Assembly (NCBI GenBank): GCA_022511025.1
Contig: JAFLSI010000004.1
Location: 4,329-48,247 of the forward strand
Source: Rikenella sp.
GTDB taxonomy: Bacteria; Bacteroidota; Bacteroidia; Bacteroidales; Rikenellaceae
DNA: 43,919 nt
Reading direction: 5' to 3'
Within the stretch, counting starts at the first letter, position 1; each line of letters begins with the position of its first letter. Made by a program: the position numbers and the translations under genes. A model generated the notes under the pieces. It was not told the origin of the DNA. It saw only the letters and a program-made list of their open reading frames with translations, and did not search any database. Shown here piece by piece: positions 17,801 through 26,275 of the stretch.

Positions 17801-17924
17801 GCGGAATGTCCACCTCCGGCATCAAGGAGATGGAGAGCATCCCGCTCGCCACGATCCCCAGCACGACCACGGCGATGGTGCACATCGTAACGGCGATGGG
17901 CCGTTCTATCAATTTGCGGATCAT
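14862..17924 (-). CDS. RND efflux permease (HAE1/AcrB-type), first subunit
   Basis: 1020 residues with full RND architecture: TM1 (about 12-32), a porter domain with VNAPNTPARELQASVINPL near 47-66, TM4 with GLGMMVDNSIVVIDNI (Asp409-Asn410 in place of the Asp-Asp pair), and a C-terminal membrane half with GIVINDSILKVD where AcrB has its conserved lysine. It pairs with the 1058-residue permease downstream and with the adaptor and TolC genes upstream. Together they make a complete tripartite exporter with two different RND subunits, comparable in layout to MdtABC. Substrates cannot be inferred. Its start lies 6 nt after the adaptor stop. Confidence 0.9.
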   Translation of the reverse strand: MIRKLIERPIAVTMCTIAVVVLGIVASGMLSISLMPEVDIPQITVRVNAPNTPARELQASVINPLRSQLMQTGHLREMTAEAKDGVGIIFLQFDYGADIDYLFIDVNERIDRAMGSLPKEIERPTVVKASATDIPAFYLNLTLADRPETRALSPTARENRLIEMSNFAATVIAKRLEQLPQVAFVDISGRLYPELVVTPDMARIEAMGIDPEQIGQAIRANNIDMGNLTVRDGQYQYDIRFSSTLGGRQDIERIPLSIDGRIYRLNELASVTERPQARQGMVLSDGREAVTMAVIKQSDARMGDLKSEVGQLVDYFERDYPDIDFTVTRDQTQLLDYSIGNLKNNLIVGAVLACLAICLFMQDFRAPFLITLTIPLSLVVSLLFFFLIGISINIISLSGLMLGLGMMVDNSIVVIDNISQRWDRGDTLKEAVIAGAGEVFSALLSSMLTTCSIFVPLIFLSGIAGAMFYDQAMAVAIGLASSLIVAMTTIPVYYYLLYRRQQRRGRNRILQRIGVRNMERAYEQSLRWVFRHQWLVLLLAVGFTAAGALFYVELDKSAMPAMDKEEVILHVDWNQPIPPEENRSRSEELVGALGRAVVHATVLAGQQQFVLSHTADISGNESLVYVRVSDPDSLEPVVARAQAYVQAAFPDALFRTKEAGNIFEMIFADKAALLTARLRAAGGTAEPDKLNRLLAAIADSLAGAVPVEPVAWQEHITLYADRDLMSLYKVDYNTLYSALKRAFNENRILEIRQGQYSLPVSLGGRQQQSVQRLLAELTVLSADKVEIPVGRLVTESPDRDLRRIVSGNEGEYYPLNLDVPDRAVPQTIAAVRGAVDRDANFEAGFSGSWFDNRDMLKQLILVFSVSLLLLYFILASQFESLVQPFIILSEIVVDLSGALFVLWACGATINLMSLIGLVVMSGIVINDSILKVDTFNRLRREGYGILRVVLTGGDRRFKPIVMTSLTTILAIVPFLFSGGMGNDLQRPLSLAIIGGMIFGTVASVYIIPLFYYHIYRKRKS

Positions 17925-17930
17925 GCCCTG

Positions 17931-19022
17931 TCAGCGTTTGATTTCGACCTCCGATCCGTCGGCCAGATTCAGGTTACCCGACACGATCACCGCATCCCCC
18001 ACGTTCAGTTCCGCCCCCCGGTCTGCATTGGCGACCACGGCATGCGAGTCGCTGTTCGACATTTCGATGAGCACATACGTCCACATCGCTTTGCCCGTCT
18101 GCGGGTCGTAGCGGAACAGCACTTCGCGGTCGTCCCGCACCAACACGGCGCTCTTCGGAACCACCAATTTGTCCGGCACGGCGCTTTCGATATAGACTTT
18201 CACGTTCATCCCGTCGATCAGGCCGCCGGGATTGGGAATGCGGGCCGTAACGACGATCTGTCCCTTGTCGTCCACGGTCGGATTGATCTGGGCCACCTCT
18301 CCGGCATAGCGTTTCGCCGGCTCGACGAATGTCGCCACCGACACCGGCTGCCCCACCCGCACATGGGCCAACTCGCTCTCCAGAATGTTGAACTCGACGT
18401 CGAACGAGCGGTCGTTGATCACCGAACAGAAGAAGTCGCCTTTCGGGTTCTCGTGCAGTTTGGTTTTCAGGTTGGCGATCTTCCCGTCGAAAGGCGCGGT
18501 GAGCACACAGCTCTCCAAGGCCAGCCGGGCGCTCTCCAATCCGGTAACCGCTCCGTCGTACCCTGCCCGCAAGCGGGCGATCCGCATCGTCTCCTGCGGG
18601 ACTTTAGTCGAATCGGCCACATGATACCCGAACCCCAACAAAGCATCTTGGAGATCCATATCCGCCTTTTGCATCGCCTGTCGGGCCTGCTCCAACCGGA
18701 GTTTCGCCTCCCGGTCGTCGAGCCGGGCGATAACCGCCCCTTGCGAAACCGCGGTGCCGTTCCCGCCGGCCAGCCAGACCACGTTCCCCGAACCGGAAAA
18801 CCGCAGGTCGCTTTTCTGTTGAGCCCGCAGTTTGCCGTTGCTGATCAGTTGCGAATGGAACAGGCCCCGGCGCAAAATCAAGGTATCCACCGGATTGGCA
18901 ATCTGGACCTGCTCTTTTTTATTGACGACGGTCTCGGCCGTGTCGCCGTCCGCTCCGCCGACACAAGAGACCAAGCCCCCGATTGCGCCGAGCATACAGG
19001 CGGTTCGGAAAAATCGAATCAT
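17931..19022 (-). CDS. RND periplasmic adaptor (membrane fusion protein), lipoprotein
   Basis: 363 residues starting MIRFFRTACMLGAIGGLVSC, a lipoprotein signal with lipobox GLVSC. After the lipobox comes a barrel-sandwich (lipoyl-like) segment, NGKLRAQQKSDLRFSGSGNV, then VVWLAGGNGTAVSQGAVIARLDD, a coiled-coil hairpin rich in Glu/Arg/Ala (about 115-170), a return lipoyl half with TAPFDGKIANLKTK, and a beta-barrel segment. It should bridge the inner-membrane RND pair and the TolC outer-membrane channel encoded next to it. It lies 9 nt after the TolC stop and 6 nt before the first RND gene, so the four genes form one operon. Confidence 0.88.
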   Translation of the reverse strand: MIRFFRTACMLGAIGGLVSCVGGADGDTAETVVNKKEQVQIANPVDTLILRRGLFHSQLISNGKLRAQQKSDLRFSGSGNVVWLAGGNGTAVSQGAVIARLDDREAKLRLEQARQAMQKADMDLQDALLGFGYHVADSTKVPQETMRIARLRAGYDGAVTGLESARLALESCVLTAPFDGKIANLKTKLHENPKGDFFCSVINDRSFDVEFNILESELAHVRVGQPVSVATFVEPAKRYAGEVAQINPTVDDKGQIVVTARIPNPGGLIDGMNVKVYIESAVPDKLVVPKSAVLVRDDREVLFRYDPQTGKAMWTYVLIEMSNSDSHAVVANADRGAELNVGDAVIVSGNLNLADGSEVEIKR

Positions 19023-19031
19023 ACGAAATCG

Positions 19032-20528
19032 TTATTTTTCAATGGCAACGGCATCGAAGCTGTTCACGATGTTCCGCATGTGCAGAAAGTCGAACAGGGT
19101 GTACCGCTGTATGGTATAGTAATAGTTCCAGTAGTTCTGCAATTCGGTCAGATAGCCCATGTGCGCCGTGTTGCGTTCGCTTTGCGCCGTGTTGAAGTCG
19201 AGCACGCTGATCTGTCCGGCCGCAAACTGCCGCAAAGACAAGGCATACCGCTCGGCAGCCACCGAGTCGGCCTGCGCCGAAATGGAACATTGCAGGTTCT
19301 GGTTGTTGAACTGCATGACTTTCAGGTAAATGTCCTGTTTCCGGTCGATGCGTTCCTTGTCGATCTCGGCCTCGACCACCTCTTGTCGGGAACGGGCCAT
19401 CCGCACCCGTCCCTTGGCCACCCCGCCGTCGAAAATCGGCACGGTGATCCCCATGCGGACCGTCTCCTGATCCAGCGGATTGCGGTACACGCCGCCGATC
19501 GTCTCCGCCACTTGGTTCAATCCGAAACGGGCATAGACATTGGCCTGAGGCCTCCGATTGGCCTTGGCTTGGGCCACGTTCATCTCGGCTTCGAGCTGAC
19601 TGATCCGGTGGCGGTACTCGAACGAGGTATTGGTGAGCGAAAGCCGGTAGGCTTCGTCGACCGAGATTTCGATATCGGCCATATTCTCCGGTATCCGGAG
19701 CACCACCGAGTCCTGCTCGTCATACCGCAAATACGATTTCAGCTTCGCCGCCGCCAGATCGAGCTGCAATTGGTTGGTATTGATGGACATCTCCTCGTTC
19801 AGCAGCCGCAGTTCGAGCTGCATCAGGTCGTTTTTGGAGATGGAGCCGATCCGGAACCGCTCCTGCGAAATTTTGTAGAGGGTGTCGGTATTGGCGTGGT
19901 TCTGACGGGCTATCTCCAGATTCTGCTGGGCGATGAGAAAACTGAAAAAGTACTCCACGGCGGTCGCCGTAATGGACTCCATCGACTCCAAATACTCATA
20001 CTTGGCCTTCTCGTACCGCACCGGTTCGATCCGCTTGTCCCACTTGAGTTGGTTGAATCCGCCGATCGGCTGGTTCAGGATCAGGCTCACCGGCGATGAA
20101 TTCCAGGTTACCTCCCGACTCGGCGAAAACTGGTCGAGCCGGTCCAGTCCGCTGTAGAGCTGCACGTTCCCGCCCGTAGCCGCAATATTCTGCTGGAGAT
20201 ACAGCCCCAGCGAGTTGCGCATGGCGTAGTTGTCCACGTAATTATACCCCCCCGTAACGGCATTCTGCAAAGAGGTGTAGGATTTGTCGAAATTCGGAAT
20301 GGTTCCGCTCAAGGAGAGGGACGGCAGCATCTGCGCCTTGTACGACCGGTACTGCCAGTATTGGCTCAGGTAGCTGTGCTTGGCCATCATCGCGTCGACC
20401 GAATGGCTCTGGGCGCGGGAGATGGCCTCCGGCAGACTCAGCCGAACCACAGCCGCACCGCCGGACAAACTGCACACCGTCAGGATCGCCCCGATGAATC
20501 CTTTTTTTATCTGTCGATGGAGTGTCAT
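19032..20528 (-). CDS. TolC-family outer membrane efflux protein (RND operon)
   Basis: 498 residues from the ATG at 20528; the ORF track start at 20567 is a TTG inside the promoter box. A signal peptide (MTLHRQIKKGFIGAILTVCS) is followed by LSLPEAISRAQSHSVDAMMA, the N-terminal helix of TolC-like proteins, and two helix-turn-helix repeats, including GGVYRNPLDQETVRMGITVP near the middle. It would form the outer-membrane duct for the RND system. It is the first gene of the operon, behind a TAATATTG promoter box, and divergent from the RdrB-like gene. It resembles the TolC protein at 26276 in layout (VDAMM/VDAMV segments, YRSYKAQMLPSL versus YRNYKAELLPSL), so the two are paralogues. Confidence 0.9.
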   Translation of the reverse strand: MTLHRQIKKGFIGAILTVCSLSGGAAVVRLSLPEAISRAQSHSVDAMMAKHSYLSQYWQYRSYKAQMLPSLSLSGTIPNFDKSYTSLQNAVTGGYNYVDNYAMRNSLGLYLQQNIAATGGNVQLYSGLDRLDQFSPSREVTWNSSPVSLILNQPIGGFNQLKWDKRIEPVRYEKAKYEYLESMESITATAVEYFFSFLIAQQNLEIARQNHANTDTLYKISQERFRIGSISKNDLMQLELRLLNEEMSINTNQLQLDLAAAKLKSYLRYDEQDSVVLRIPENMADIEISVDEAYRLSLTNTSFEYRHRISQLEAEMNVAQAKANRRPQANVYARFGLNQVAETIGGVYRNPLDQETVRMGITVPIFDGGVAKGRVRMARSRQEVVEAEIDKERIDRKQDIYLKVMQFNNQNLQCSISAQADSVAAERYALSLRQFAAGQISVLDFNTAQSERNTAHMGYLTELQNYWNYYYTIQRYTLFDFLHMRNIVNSFDAVAIEK

Positions 20529-20564
20529 ACCCGTTTCCGAATCGTTACATTGGCATAAGCAATG

Positions 20565-20596
20565 CAATATTAGCTTTTTATGACGAATTATGCAAA
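20565..20596 (-). promoter_or_regulatory. Promoter of the RND efflux operon
   Basis: Minus strand: TTTG (20593-20596), a 20-nt spacer, then TAATATTG (20565-20572), one mismatch from TAnnTTTG. The TolC ATG at 20528 lies about 30 nt beyond the expected transcription start. Confidence 0.55.
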
Positions 20597-20699
20597 TTTT
20601 GACCCGTGCCGGATCCAGCGGGCACTGGGATCGAACGATTTTTCACTGTACGATCTCCAAAAATCAACGTATTATTTACGATTAACATCGTCGATTTTT

Positions 20700-20707
20700 T
20701 ATATTTG
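20700..20707 (+). promoter_or_regulatory. TAnnTTTG -7 box upstream of the RdrB-like gene
   Basis: TATATTTG matches the Bacteroidales -7 consensus exactly. The ATG at 20820 lies 112 nt downstream, leaving a leader of about 105 nt. This shows the RdrB-like gene has its own transcript, separate from the divergent efflux operon. Confidence 0.5.
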
Positions 20708-20819
20708 CAATTTTGGGATTCGGATCGAATCCGAACACAGGGATCGCTGAACTACCCTTTCGGACCGGCCCGCTTCGGCGGCGGAGGCTGTGTCCGGGAG
20801 GCAAAACAGAAGGGGAATC

Positions 20820-23483
20820 ATGACCAATTTGAGGGCCGTCATCGAACTGCTTTTCGCCCGGGCCAACGCCCGGCAGGAACTCGCTTCGCTCTTCGCCTCC
20901 GACCCGCAGCAGGAGCAGCAGGAAGAGGGGAAGAGGGAGCGCTTCGTGGCTGCCTACCAGCATCATTTCCCGCGGCGATACAACGACGACCAGGTCGAAT
21001 CCCTCTACCGGATCGTCCGGAACGAATGGGAATTTCTGCCCGGCGACGAGGAGAGCGGTTCGACTTTCCGAACCGACCGCCGCCATCCGCTCCACACCCT
21101 GCTGCATTTCGGACTCGCCGTTCTGCGGGAGGAGGAGGGCAACCCCGTCTGCGACTACCCTCAACTCCTGCGCTGGCGCGACTTGGCGCTGACGCTCGGC
21201 GAAGAGCTTTTCACCACCTCGTTTCTGGCCTACCGCGACAGGGAGCGTAGCTGCGAACGCGACTACTTCGGCTGGAACGTCATCATCGGCCACAACAACG
21301 ACGAACTCAATGCCCTCTTCCGCGAAGAGAGACTCTCCGAGCTGCACTTCCACCTCAGGGGATCGACCCCGCTCTTCGACCTGAGCTGGATCGGCCTGAT
21401 GAACCATACGCTCGACCGGGACCAAGCGTTCGAGGCGCTGGGCCTGTCGCAGCAGCCCGACATGCTGTTCCGTCCGGAGGAGGTCTACGCCTCGCTGCAC
21501 ACCCTGACGATCTGGGCGGCGGCGATCCGGGCGGCCCTTTTCAAACACCTGATCCGCAAGGAGAACGAGCTGCCCGCATTCCTGTGGCAGCTGACCGGCA
21601 CGGACGACCGGCGGGTGCAGGAGCCGCACCTGACCGAACTTCAGCGCGAAATCGACCGCCTGCAACGGGAGAACGGCCGCCTCTACAGCGGCGAGGTCGT
21701 CGACTATGCCGTCCCGCACTCCCTGCCCGACCGGGAGACCGCCGGCCCGCTCAGCCTGACGATCTACCACGGCGAGCGGCAGCTGCTCTACACCGCTTTC
21801 CGCCACATCTTCCGTTTCCAACCCGGCTACCGGACGATCCGCCAGCTGCTGTATGTCTATCTGATCGCCAAAATCCGGCTGCGGGCCGAGATCGTCCAAC
21901 TCAACGACCACCGCTTCGGATTCAAAAACTTCCAGCGGCACGCCCGGCGTACCTACTTCATCCCGTCCGGCTCGATATACGACCGCCTCGTGAGCAACCT
22001 CGCGATCCACATGACGCTGGCGCCCGGCCATATCGACTACATCGAAGTGCGCATCCCGCCCCAAGAGTCGGAACAGGCCCTGCACGATGTGATCCGGCAG
22101 TTCGACGAGGAGGTCGCCGATCCGTTCGAACCGGAGAAACGACCGGTCGAGGCCGGCCCCGTCTATCCGTACCACTACATTCTCCATTTCATCAAAGAGA
22201 AAAACGAGACGGATGCGGCAGAGAACGGCGCCACCCCATTGTTCTACCCTCCCCGCAGCTACGCCCTGCGGGAGAAGGTCCGGCGCCAGACTTCGGCGAT
22301 CGATGCCTTGCGGAAAAGCAGGCTCTCTTCGCGCCGCCGCATCGTCGGGATCGACGCCGCCAGCTCCGAAAGCGACCAACGGCCCGAAGTATTCGCCACG
22401 GCCTATCGTTTCCTCAAATACCACTCCGCAGCGCCGGCCGGCACCGGTCGACCCGACGACGGAACGCCCGATCTGGGCTTCACCTACCACGTGGGCGAAA
22501 ACTTTTGGGATATGGCGGACGGATTGCGTGCCGTCCACGAAGCGCTGCTCTTCCTCCACCTCGAGTGCGGCGACCGGCTCGGACAGGTCTTGGTGTTGGG
22601 GATCGAACCGGAATACTACTACCGGCGCTGCCACCAACATGTCATCATGAGCGCCCAGAACTTTTTGGACAATGCGGCCTGGATGCTCGCCATGCTGCCC
22701 CGGACGGGCGAAGCGCCCCTGCCGGCCTTGAAAACCCGGCTGGAGGAGTGGTTCCACGACTACTACGACCGGATCTACGGCTGGTCGCACCGGCCGGTTA
22801 CGCCCGAACTCTATTTTCAGGCCTGGCTGCTGCGCGGAGACGACCCGCTTCACTACCGGCCCCGTTCGTCTCCGTCCGAACCCTTCGAACCGATCTTCAC
22901 CGACAACTGGAGCCGGGCGGGGATCAATGAGCCGAAGTCCGAACCGCGCATCGAACGTACCGGCCCGATTGTCGATCTTTACACCGCCTATCACTACGAT
23001 CCCGACGTACGGACCCGGGGGAGGATTCCGGTCGAAGAGCAGGTTCCGGAGGAGTATGTCGAGGCGATCGGACAAATCCAGCGCTTCTTGCGGCGCAAAA
23101 TCGCCGCAAGACAGCTTTTGGTCGAGACCAGTCCCAGTTCCAACTACCTGATCGGAGAGGAGAAACGGTACGACCGGAATCCGGCGATCAAGCTCTACCC
23201 GGTCGGCTCGCCTCTTGCGCCGACCCTCCGGACGATCGACGTCTCCATCGGCACCGACGATCAAGGTATCTTTGCGACCGATCTGGAAAACGAATATTCG
23301 CTGCTGGCTTTATCGTTGGAGAAATCCACCGGTCCCGACCGGAAACCGCTGTACAGCCGGGCCGGCATCTACGACTGGTTGCGCCGCATTGCCCGCATGA
23401 GCCGCGAACACCGGTTTTTCCCCCGGGTGCAGAGAGAGAGGCACCCCGGATCCCCTCCGGCACCGGATGATTCGGCAGAATAA
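20820..23483 (+). CDS. Solitary RdrB-like large adenosine-deaminase-fold protein
   Basis: 887 residues from the ATG at 20820, chosen because AGAAGGGGAATC precedes it; the ORF track uses a GTG 10 codons earlier. Adenosine deaminase motifs appear in order: LHFHLRGST (His176, His178, metal ligands), YHVGE (His557, Glu560), VETSPSSN (769-775) and GTDDQGIFATDLENEY (Asp813-Asp814). About 380 residues separate the first two motifs, against about 200 in ordinary ADA. Such large proteins are known as RdrB of the RADAR antiphage system, which deaminates adenosine or ATP. The catalytic His of ADA (GHG motif) appears as Gln589 in RLGQVLVLG. No RdrA ATPase is encoded in the window. The gene is monocistronic between two efflux operons. 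RdrB-like is the best call; an unrelated amidohydrolase role is possible. Confidence 0.7.
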   Translation: MTNLRAVIELLFARANARQELASLFASDPQQEQQEEGKRERFVAAYQHHFPRRYNDDQVESLYRIVRNEWEFLPGDEESGSTFRTDRRHPLHTLLHFGLAVLREEEGNPVCDYPQLLRWRDLALTLGEELFTTSFLAYRDRERSCERDYFGWNVIIGHNNDELNALFREERLSELHFHLRGSTPLFDLSWIGLMNHTLDRDQAFEALGLSQQPDMLFRPEEVYASLHTLTIWAAAIRAALFKHLIRKENELPAFLWQLTGTDDRRVQEPHLTELQREIDRLQRENGRLYSGEVVDYAVPHSLPDRETAGPLSLTIYHGERQLLYTAFRHIFRFQPGYRTIRQLLYVYLIAKIRLRAEIVQLNDHRFGFKNFQRHARRTYFIPSGSIYDRLVSNLAIHMTLAPGHIDYIEVRIPPQESEQALHDVIRQFDEEVADPFEPEKRPVEAGPVYPYHYILHFIKEKNETDAAENGATPLFYPPRSYALREKVRRQTSAIDALRKSRLSSRRRIVGIDAASSESDQRPEVFATAYRFLKYHSAAPAGTGRPDDGTPDLGFTYHVGENFWDMADGLRAVHEALLFLHLECGDRLGQVLVLGIEPEYYYRRCHQHVIMSAQNFLDNAAWMLAMLPRTGEAPLPALKTRLEEWFHDYYDRIYGWSHRPVTPELYFQAWLLRGDDPLHYRPRSSPSEPFEPIFTDNWSRAGINEPKSEPRIERTGPIVDLYTAYHYDPDVRTRGRIPVEEQVPEEYVEAIGQIQRFLRRKIAARQLLVETSPSSNYLIGEEKRYDRNPAIKLYPVGSPLAPTLRTIDVSIGTDDQGIFATDLENEYSLLALSLEKSTGPDRKPLYSRAGIYDWLRRIARMSREHRFFPRVQRERHPGSPPAPDDSAE

Positions 23484-23522
23484 TTTCGTGAATCCCTCGG
23501 TTTGCGCCGATCGGACCTCTAC

Positions 23523-25013
23523 TCAGAACCTGCGTGCCGTTCCCCGGTCGTTGCGGAAGATGCGCCGGTAGTAGGTTCGTCCCGTGCGTTTGTCGAAAAG
23601 GCAGTAAATCCCGCCGTCCGGAATCCCCGACACGGTATAAACCGGCGAGCCGCCCCCGGCCGATTGGCAAACCGTTGCCTCCGACCGCTGCCACCCTTCG
23701 GGAGTCCAATACGCCACGTATAAACCCCCGGCATCCAACGTGTCGACATCCCGGGGCCGGATCAAAGAGGTTATATCGATCGTTACCGGCCGGCCGGTAT
23801 CCGCCCCGTAGTAGTGCAGATTGCCCCGCGGATCGAGCCGGAACGGACGCCCCGCCTGTCGAACGGACCGATCCGACACATAGACCGGCAAATACAAAAT
23901 TCCCCGTCCGATCTCTTTGAAAAGGGCTTTCCCCTTCGTCGGCGGAGCTTCGGCCGGCACGGCCGGCCGCCAGCGTTCGTTCCCGAACACCGCCAGCGCT
24001 GCCCGTTCCCCCGCCTCAGGGGCCGAGTCGAATGCCACGGTCGGGGTCGATACGGCTACATATTCCGACGTAACATCCCGATAGTACGGGTTGCCGAACC
24101 GCTCGGCCGATTGCGGTTGCGGTTCGAACTCCTGACGGAAAATCTTCGGCGGACCGGCCGCCAACCATTCGCCCGTGTCGAGCATCACCGGATTGCCCTC
24201 CTCGTCGAAATAGACCGCCTCGACATGTCCCCCGTCCGAGGTTCCCCACACCGGGATCACATCTTTCGTGGCGGCAATCCCCATCGCCCGCAAGGCCAGC
24301 ACATAGATGTCGGCCGTCGAATTGCACTCGCCCCGACCGCAAGCGAACGCCTCCTGCGGCGTGAAGGCCGGTTTCAGCATCAAAGCCTCCGCATGGAATC
24401 CGAACCGGCTCTTTACGTCCCGAATAATCAACCGGGCGACGGTGCGTATATCTTTCGGACCCGCCAGCGTGTCGACCATCGGCTCGTAACGGTCCCGAAA
24501 GAAGGCCCGCCAGTCGGTCAGCTCTTCGACGTCGATCCGGTAGGGCAGGACATAATGCAGAAAAAGCGAATCGGAATAGTGAGCCGCCCACGGATACCGC
24601 TCTCGTGCCGCGAATGCCCGGTCGATATTCCGGATCAGGTAGTCTGCGGTCATCGTCTCCGCATCGGCTTCGGTCCGGTACCGGACCGAAAGCCCGGCCG
24701 AGTCGAGTACCTGCCGGTAGTTTTTCCCGGTAATCTCCGGCCGGTAGAGCGAAAAGCCCTCCGCCACTCTCCCCGACGCGTCGAGCAGGTCGAACGTATA
24801 GGTATAGTGTCCCCGGAGGTTCTCCAGCAGAAAAGCGGCCGCAGCGAGCCGTTCCGGTTCGCCGGCATAATGCTCCGCCACCCGGAGCATCTCTCCGTTC
24901 CCGGTCGCCTCGGCCGCCCGACGCGCCCGATGCAATGGCCCGTCGGAACAGCCGACCCAAGCGAAAACCCCGCTCAGCAACCAAACGACAGCGATATACC
25001 TGCGCATAATCAT
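23523..25013 (-). CDS. Transglutaminase-like lipoprotein
   Basis: 496 residues. ATG 25013 overlaps the HlyD stop by 4 nt; a second ATG at 25007 is also possible. The N-terminus RRYIAVVWLLSGVFAWVGC carries a lipobox WVGC. The transglutaminase-like catalytic set is present: Cys in CGRGECNSTADIYVLALRAM, His in GGHVEAVYF and Asp in VMLDTGEW. The C-terminal third (about 370-480) is beta-rich, with DGGIYCLFDKRTGRTYYRRI. Members of this superfamily in bacteria are mostly peptidases or amide hydrolases acting on cell-surface peptides. It is the last gene of the ABC/TolC/HlyD operon and may process the exported cargo or modify the envelope. The real substrate is unknown. Confidence 0.75.
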   Translation of the reverse strand: MIMRRYIAVVWLLSGVFAWVGCSDGPLHRARRAAEATGNGEMLRVAEHYAGEPERLAAAAFLLENLRGHYTYTFDLLDASGRVAEGFSLYRPEITGKNYRQVLDSAGLSVRYRTEADAETMTADYLIRNIDRAFAARERYPWAAHYSDSLFLHYVLPYRIDVEELTDWRAFFRDRYEPMVDTLAGPKDIRTVARLIIRDVKSRFGFHAEALMLKPAFTPQEAFACGRGECNSTADIYVLALRAMGIAATKDVIPVWGTSDGGHVEAVYFDEEGNPVMLDTGEWLAAGPPKIFRQEFEPQPQSAERFGNPYYRDVTSEYVAVSTPTVAFDSAPEAGERAALAVFGNERWRPAVPAEAPPTKGKALFKEIGRGILYLPVYVSDRSVRQAGRPFRLDPRGNLHYYGADTGRPVTIDITSLIRPRDVDTLDAGGLYVAYWTPEGWQRSEATVCQSAGGGSPVYTVSGIPDGGIYCLFDKRTGRTYYRRIFRNDRGTARRF

Positions 25014-26257
25014 TCCCTGATTTTGAGTTTGGATTCGTCGCGGTAGCGGCTCATGTCGCTGACGATGACCGTTTCGCCCGGCAGCAACCCTTCGACCACC
25101 TCGACATATTCGTAACTGCTCTCGCCCAATACCACCGACCGCTTCCGCGCCACCCCGGCCGAGACCACCCACAGTTCGTACCGACCCGGCCCCCGGTAAT
25201 ACGACCGGTTCGCGATCCGCACCGCATCGTCCTTCACCGAGTTGATGATGAAAACATCCGCTTTCAATCCCGACCGCAATTTCGGGTCGTCGTTTTCGTC
25301 GAGCGCCACCGTGAACTTGATCTGTCCGTTCGCCACCGCCGGCACCACATTCCCCACCGACCCGGCGAGCTTCGTGCTCCCGAGCTCGACCACCACGCGG
25401 TTCCCCGGCGCGATCTTCTCGGCATAAGAATCCGCAATCTCTCCCTCGACCTTGAAGTGCGAGAGGTCCGAAACGATCGCCAACTGCGCCCCCTGAGCCA
25501 CCGTCGCCCCGATCTGATCGTTCACCCAAGTCAGCGTCGCCGACCGCGGCGCCCGCACCTGTGCATCGCCCATCGTCTTCCGGGCCAAGGCGAAGTTCTT
25601 TCGGGCGATGTTGTAATCCAAGTCCGTTACCCGCATGTCCGCTTCGGTATTTTTCACCAAATTGGCATACTTGAGCTTGAGCTGCTCGTACTGCATCCGC
25701 TGCACCGCCAGTTCCAGTTCGGCCTGCCGGATCTTGTCGGCCGTGCTGGCCCCGATGCTGTCCAAGTAGCGTTCGTTGCGCAACTGTACCTCGGACCGCT
25801 GCAACCGCATGCTGTCGATCCGGATCTGCATGGCCATCTCCGACAGCTGCGTTTCGGCATTCGACCGCTGTTGCTCGATCTTGCTGCGTTTCATCTCCAA
25901 CTCGTCGCGCTGACGTTCGAAGTCGGTGTTCGTCGCCGCCAAGTCGAGCCGCAGAATGGTATCCCCCGCTTCGAGCCGCTCGCCGGACTTGCGGTAGACT
26001 TCGAGCACTTTCGACGCCACGGGCGAAGCGATAATCTCTTCGAACAGCGGAACCACCTTGCCTGCCGCCGTAACCGACACCTCCAACACCCCCCGGTCGA
26101 CCGTCGAGAGGGTGATCGTCGAGGCATCGACCCCCGATCGCAGCACGCTCACCAACACAATAAACACGACAACGATTCCGGTTCCCACCGAGGCCAGTTT
26201 GACGATCTTTTTCCGCCGCCGCCGGCGAAGAATCTCCTGAGGTATTTGCGTATCCAT
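25010..26257 (-). CDS. HlyD/MacA-family efflux adaptor
   Basis: 415 residues. A positively charged N-terminus (LRRRRRKKIVK) is followed by one membrane segment (about 20-40), so the protein is an inner-membrane-anchored adaptor. A lipoyl-like half, VTAAGKVVPLFEEIIASPVA, precedes a long coiled coil (about 105-230, rich in RQRDELEMKRSKIEQQ-type sequence). The second lipoyl half is APRSATLTWVNDQIG, followed by beta-barrel segments to VVEGLLPGETVIVSD. With the ABC genes and TolC next to it, it forms a MacAB-TolC-like tripartite exporter. It lies 18 nt after the TolC stop and is translationally coupled to the transglutaminase gene. Confidence 0.88.
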   Translation of the reverse strand: MDTQIPQEILRRRRRKKIVKLASVGTGIVVVFIVLVSVLRSGVDASTITLSTVDRGVLEVSVTAAGKVVPLFEEIIASPVASKVLEVYRKSGERLEAGDTILRLDLAATNTDFERQRDELEMKRSKIEQQRSNAETQLSEMAMQIRIDSMRLQRSEVQLRNERYLDSIGASTADKIRQAELELAVQRMQYEQLKLKYANLVKNTEADMRVTDLDYNIARKNFALARKTMGDAQVRAPRSATLTWVNDQIGATVAQGAQLAIVSDLSHFKVEGEIADSYAEKIAPGNRVVVELGSTKLAGSVGNVVPAVANGQIKFTVALDENDDPKLRSGLKADVFIINSVKDDAVRIANRSYYRGPGRYELWVVSAGVARKRSVVLGESSYEYVEVVEGLLPGETVIVSDMSRYRDESKLKIRE

Positions 26258-26275
26258 AGTGAATCCTATTTCCGG

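Noticed and set aside
20682-23264. 860-aa minus-strand ORF opposite the RdrB-like gene
   Set aside because: The plus-strand frame carries the conserved deaminase motifs. The opposite frame has Val/Gly/Asp/Arg-rich composition typical of shadow ORFs.
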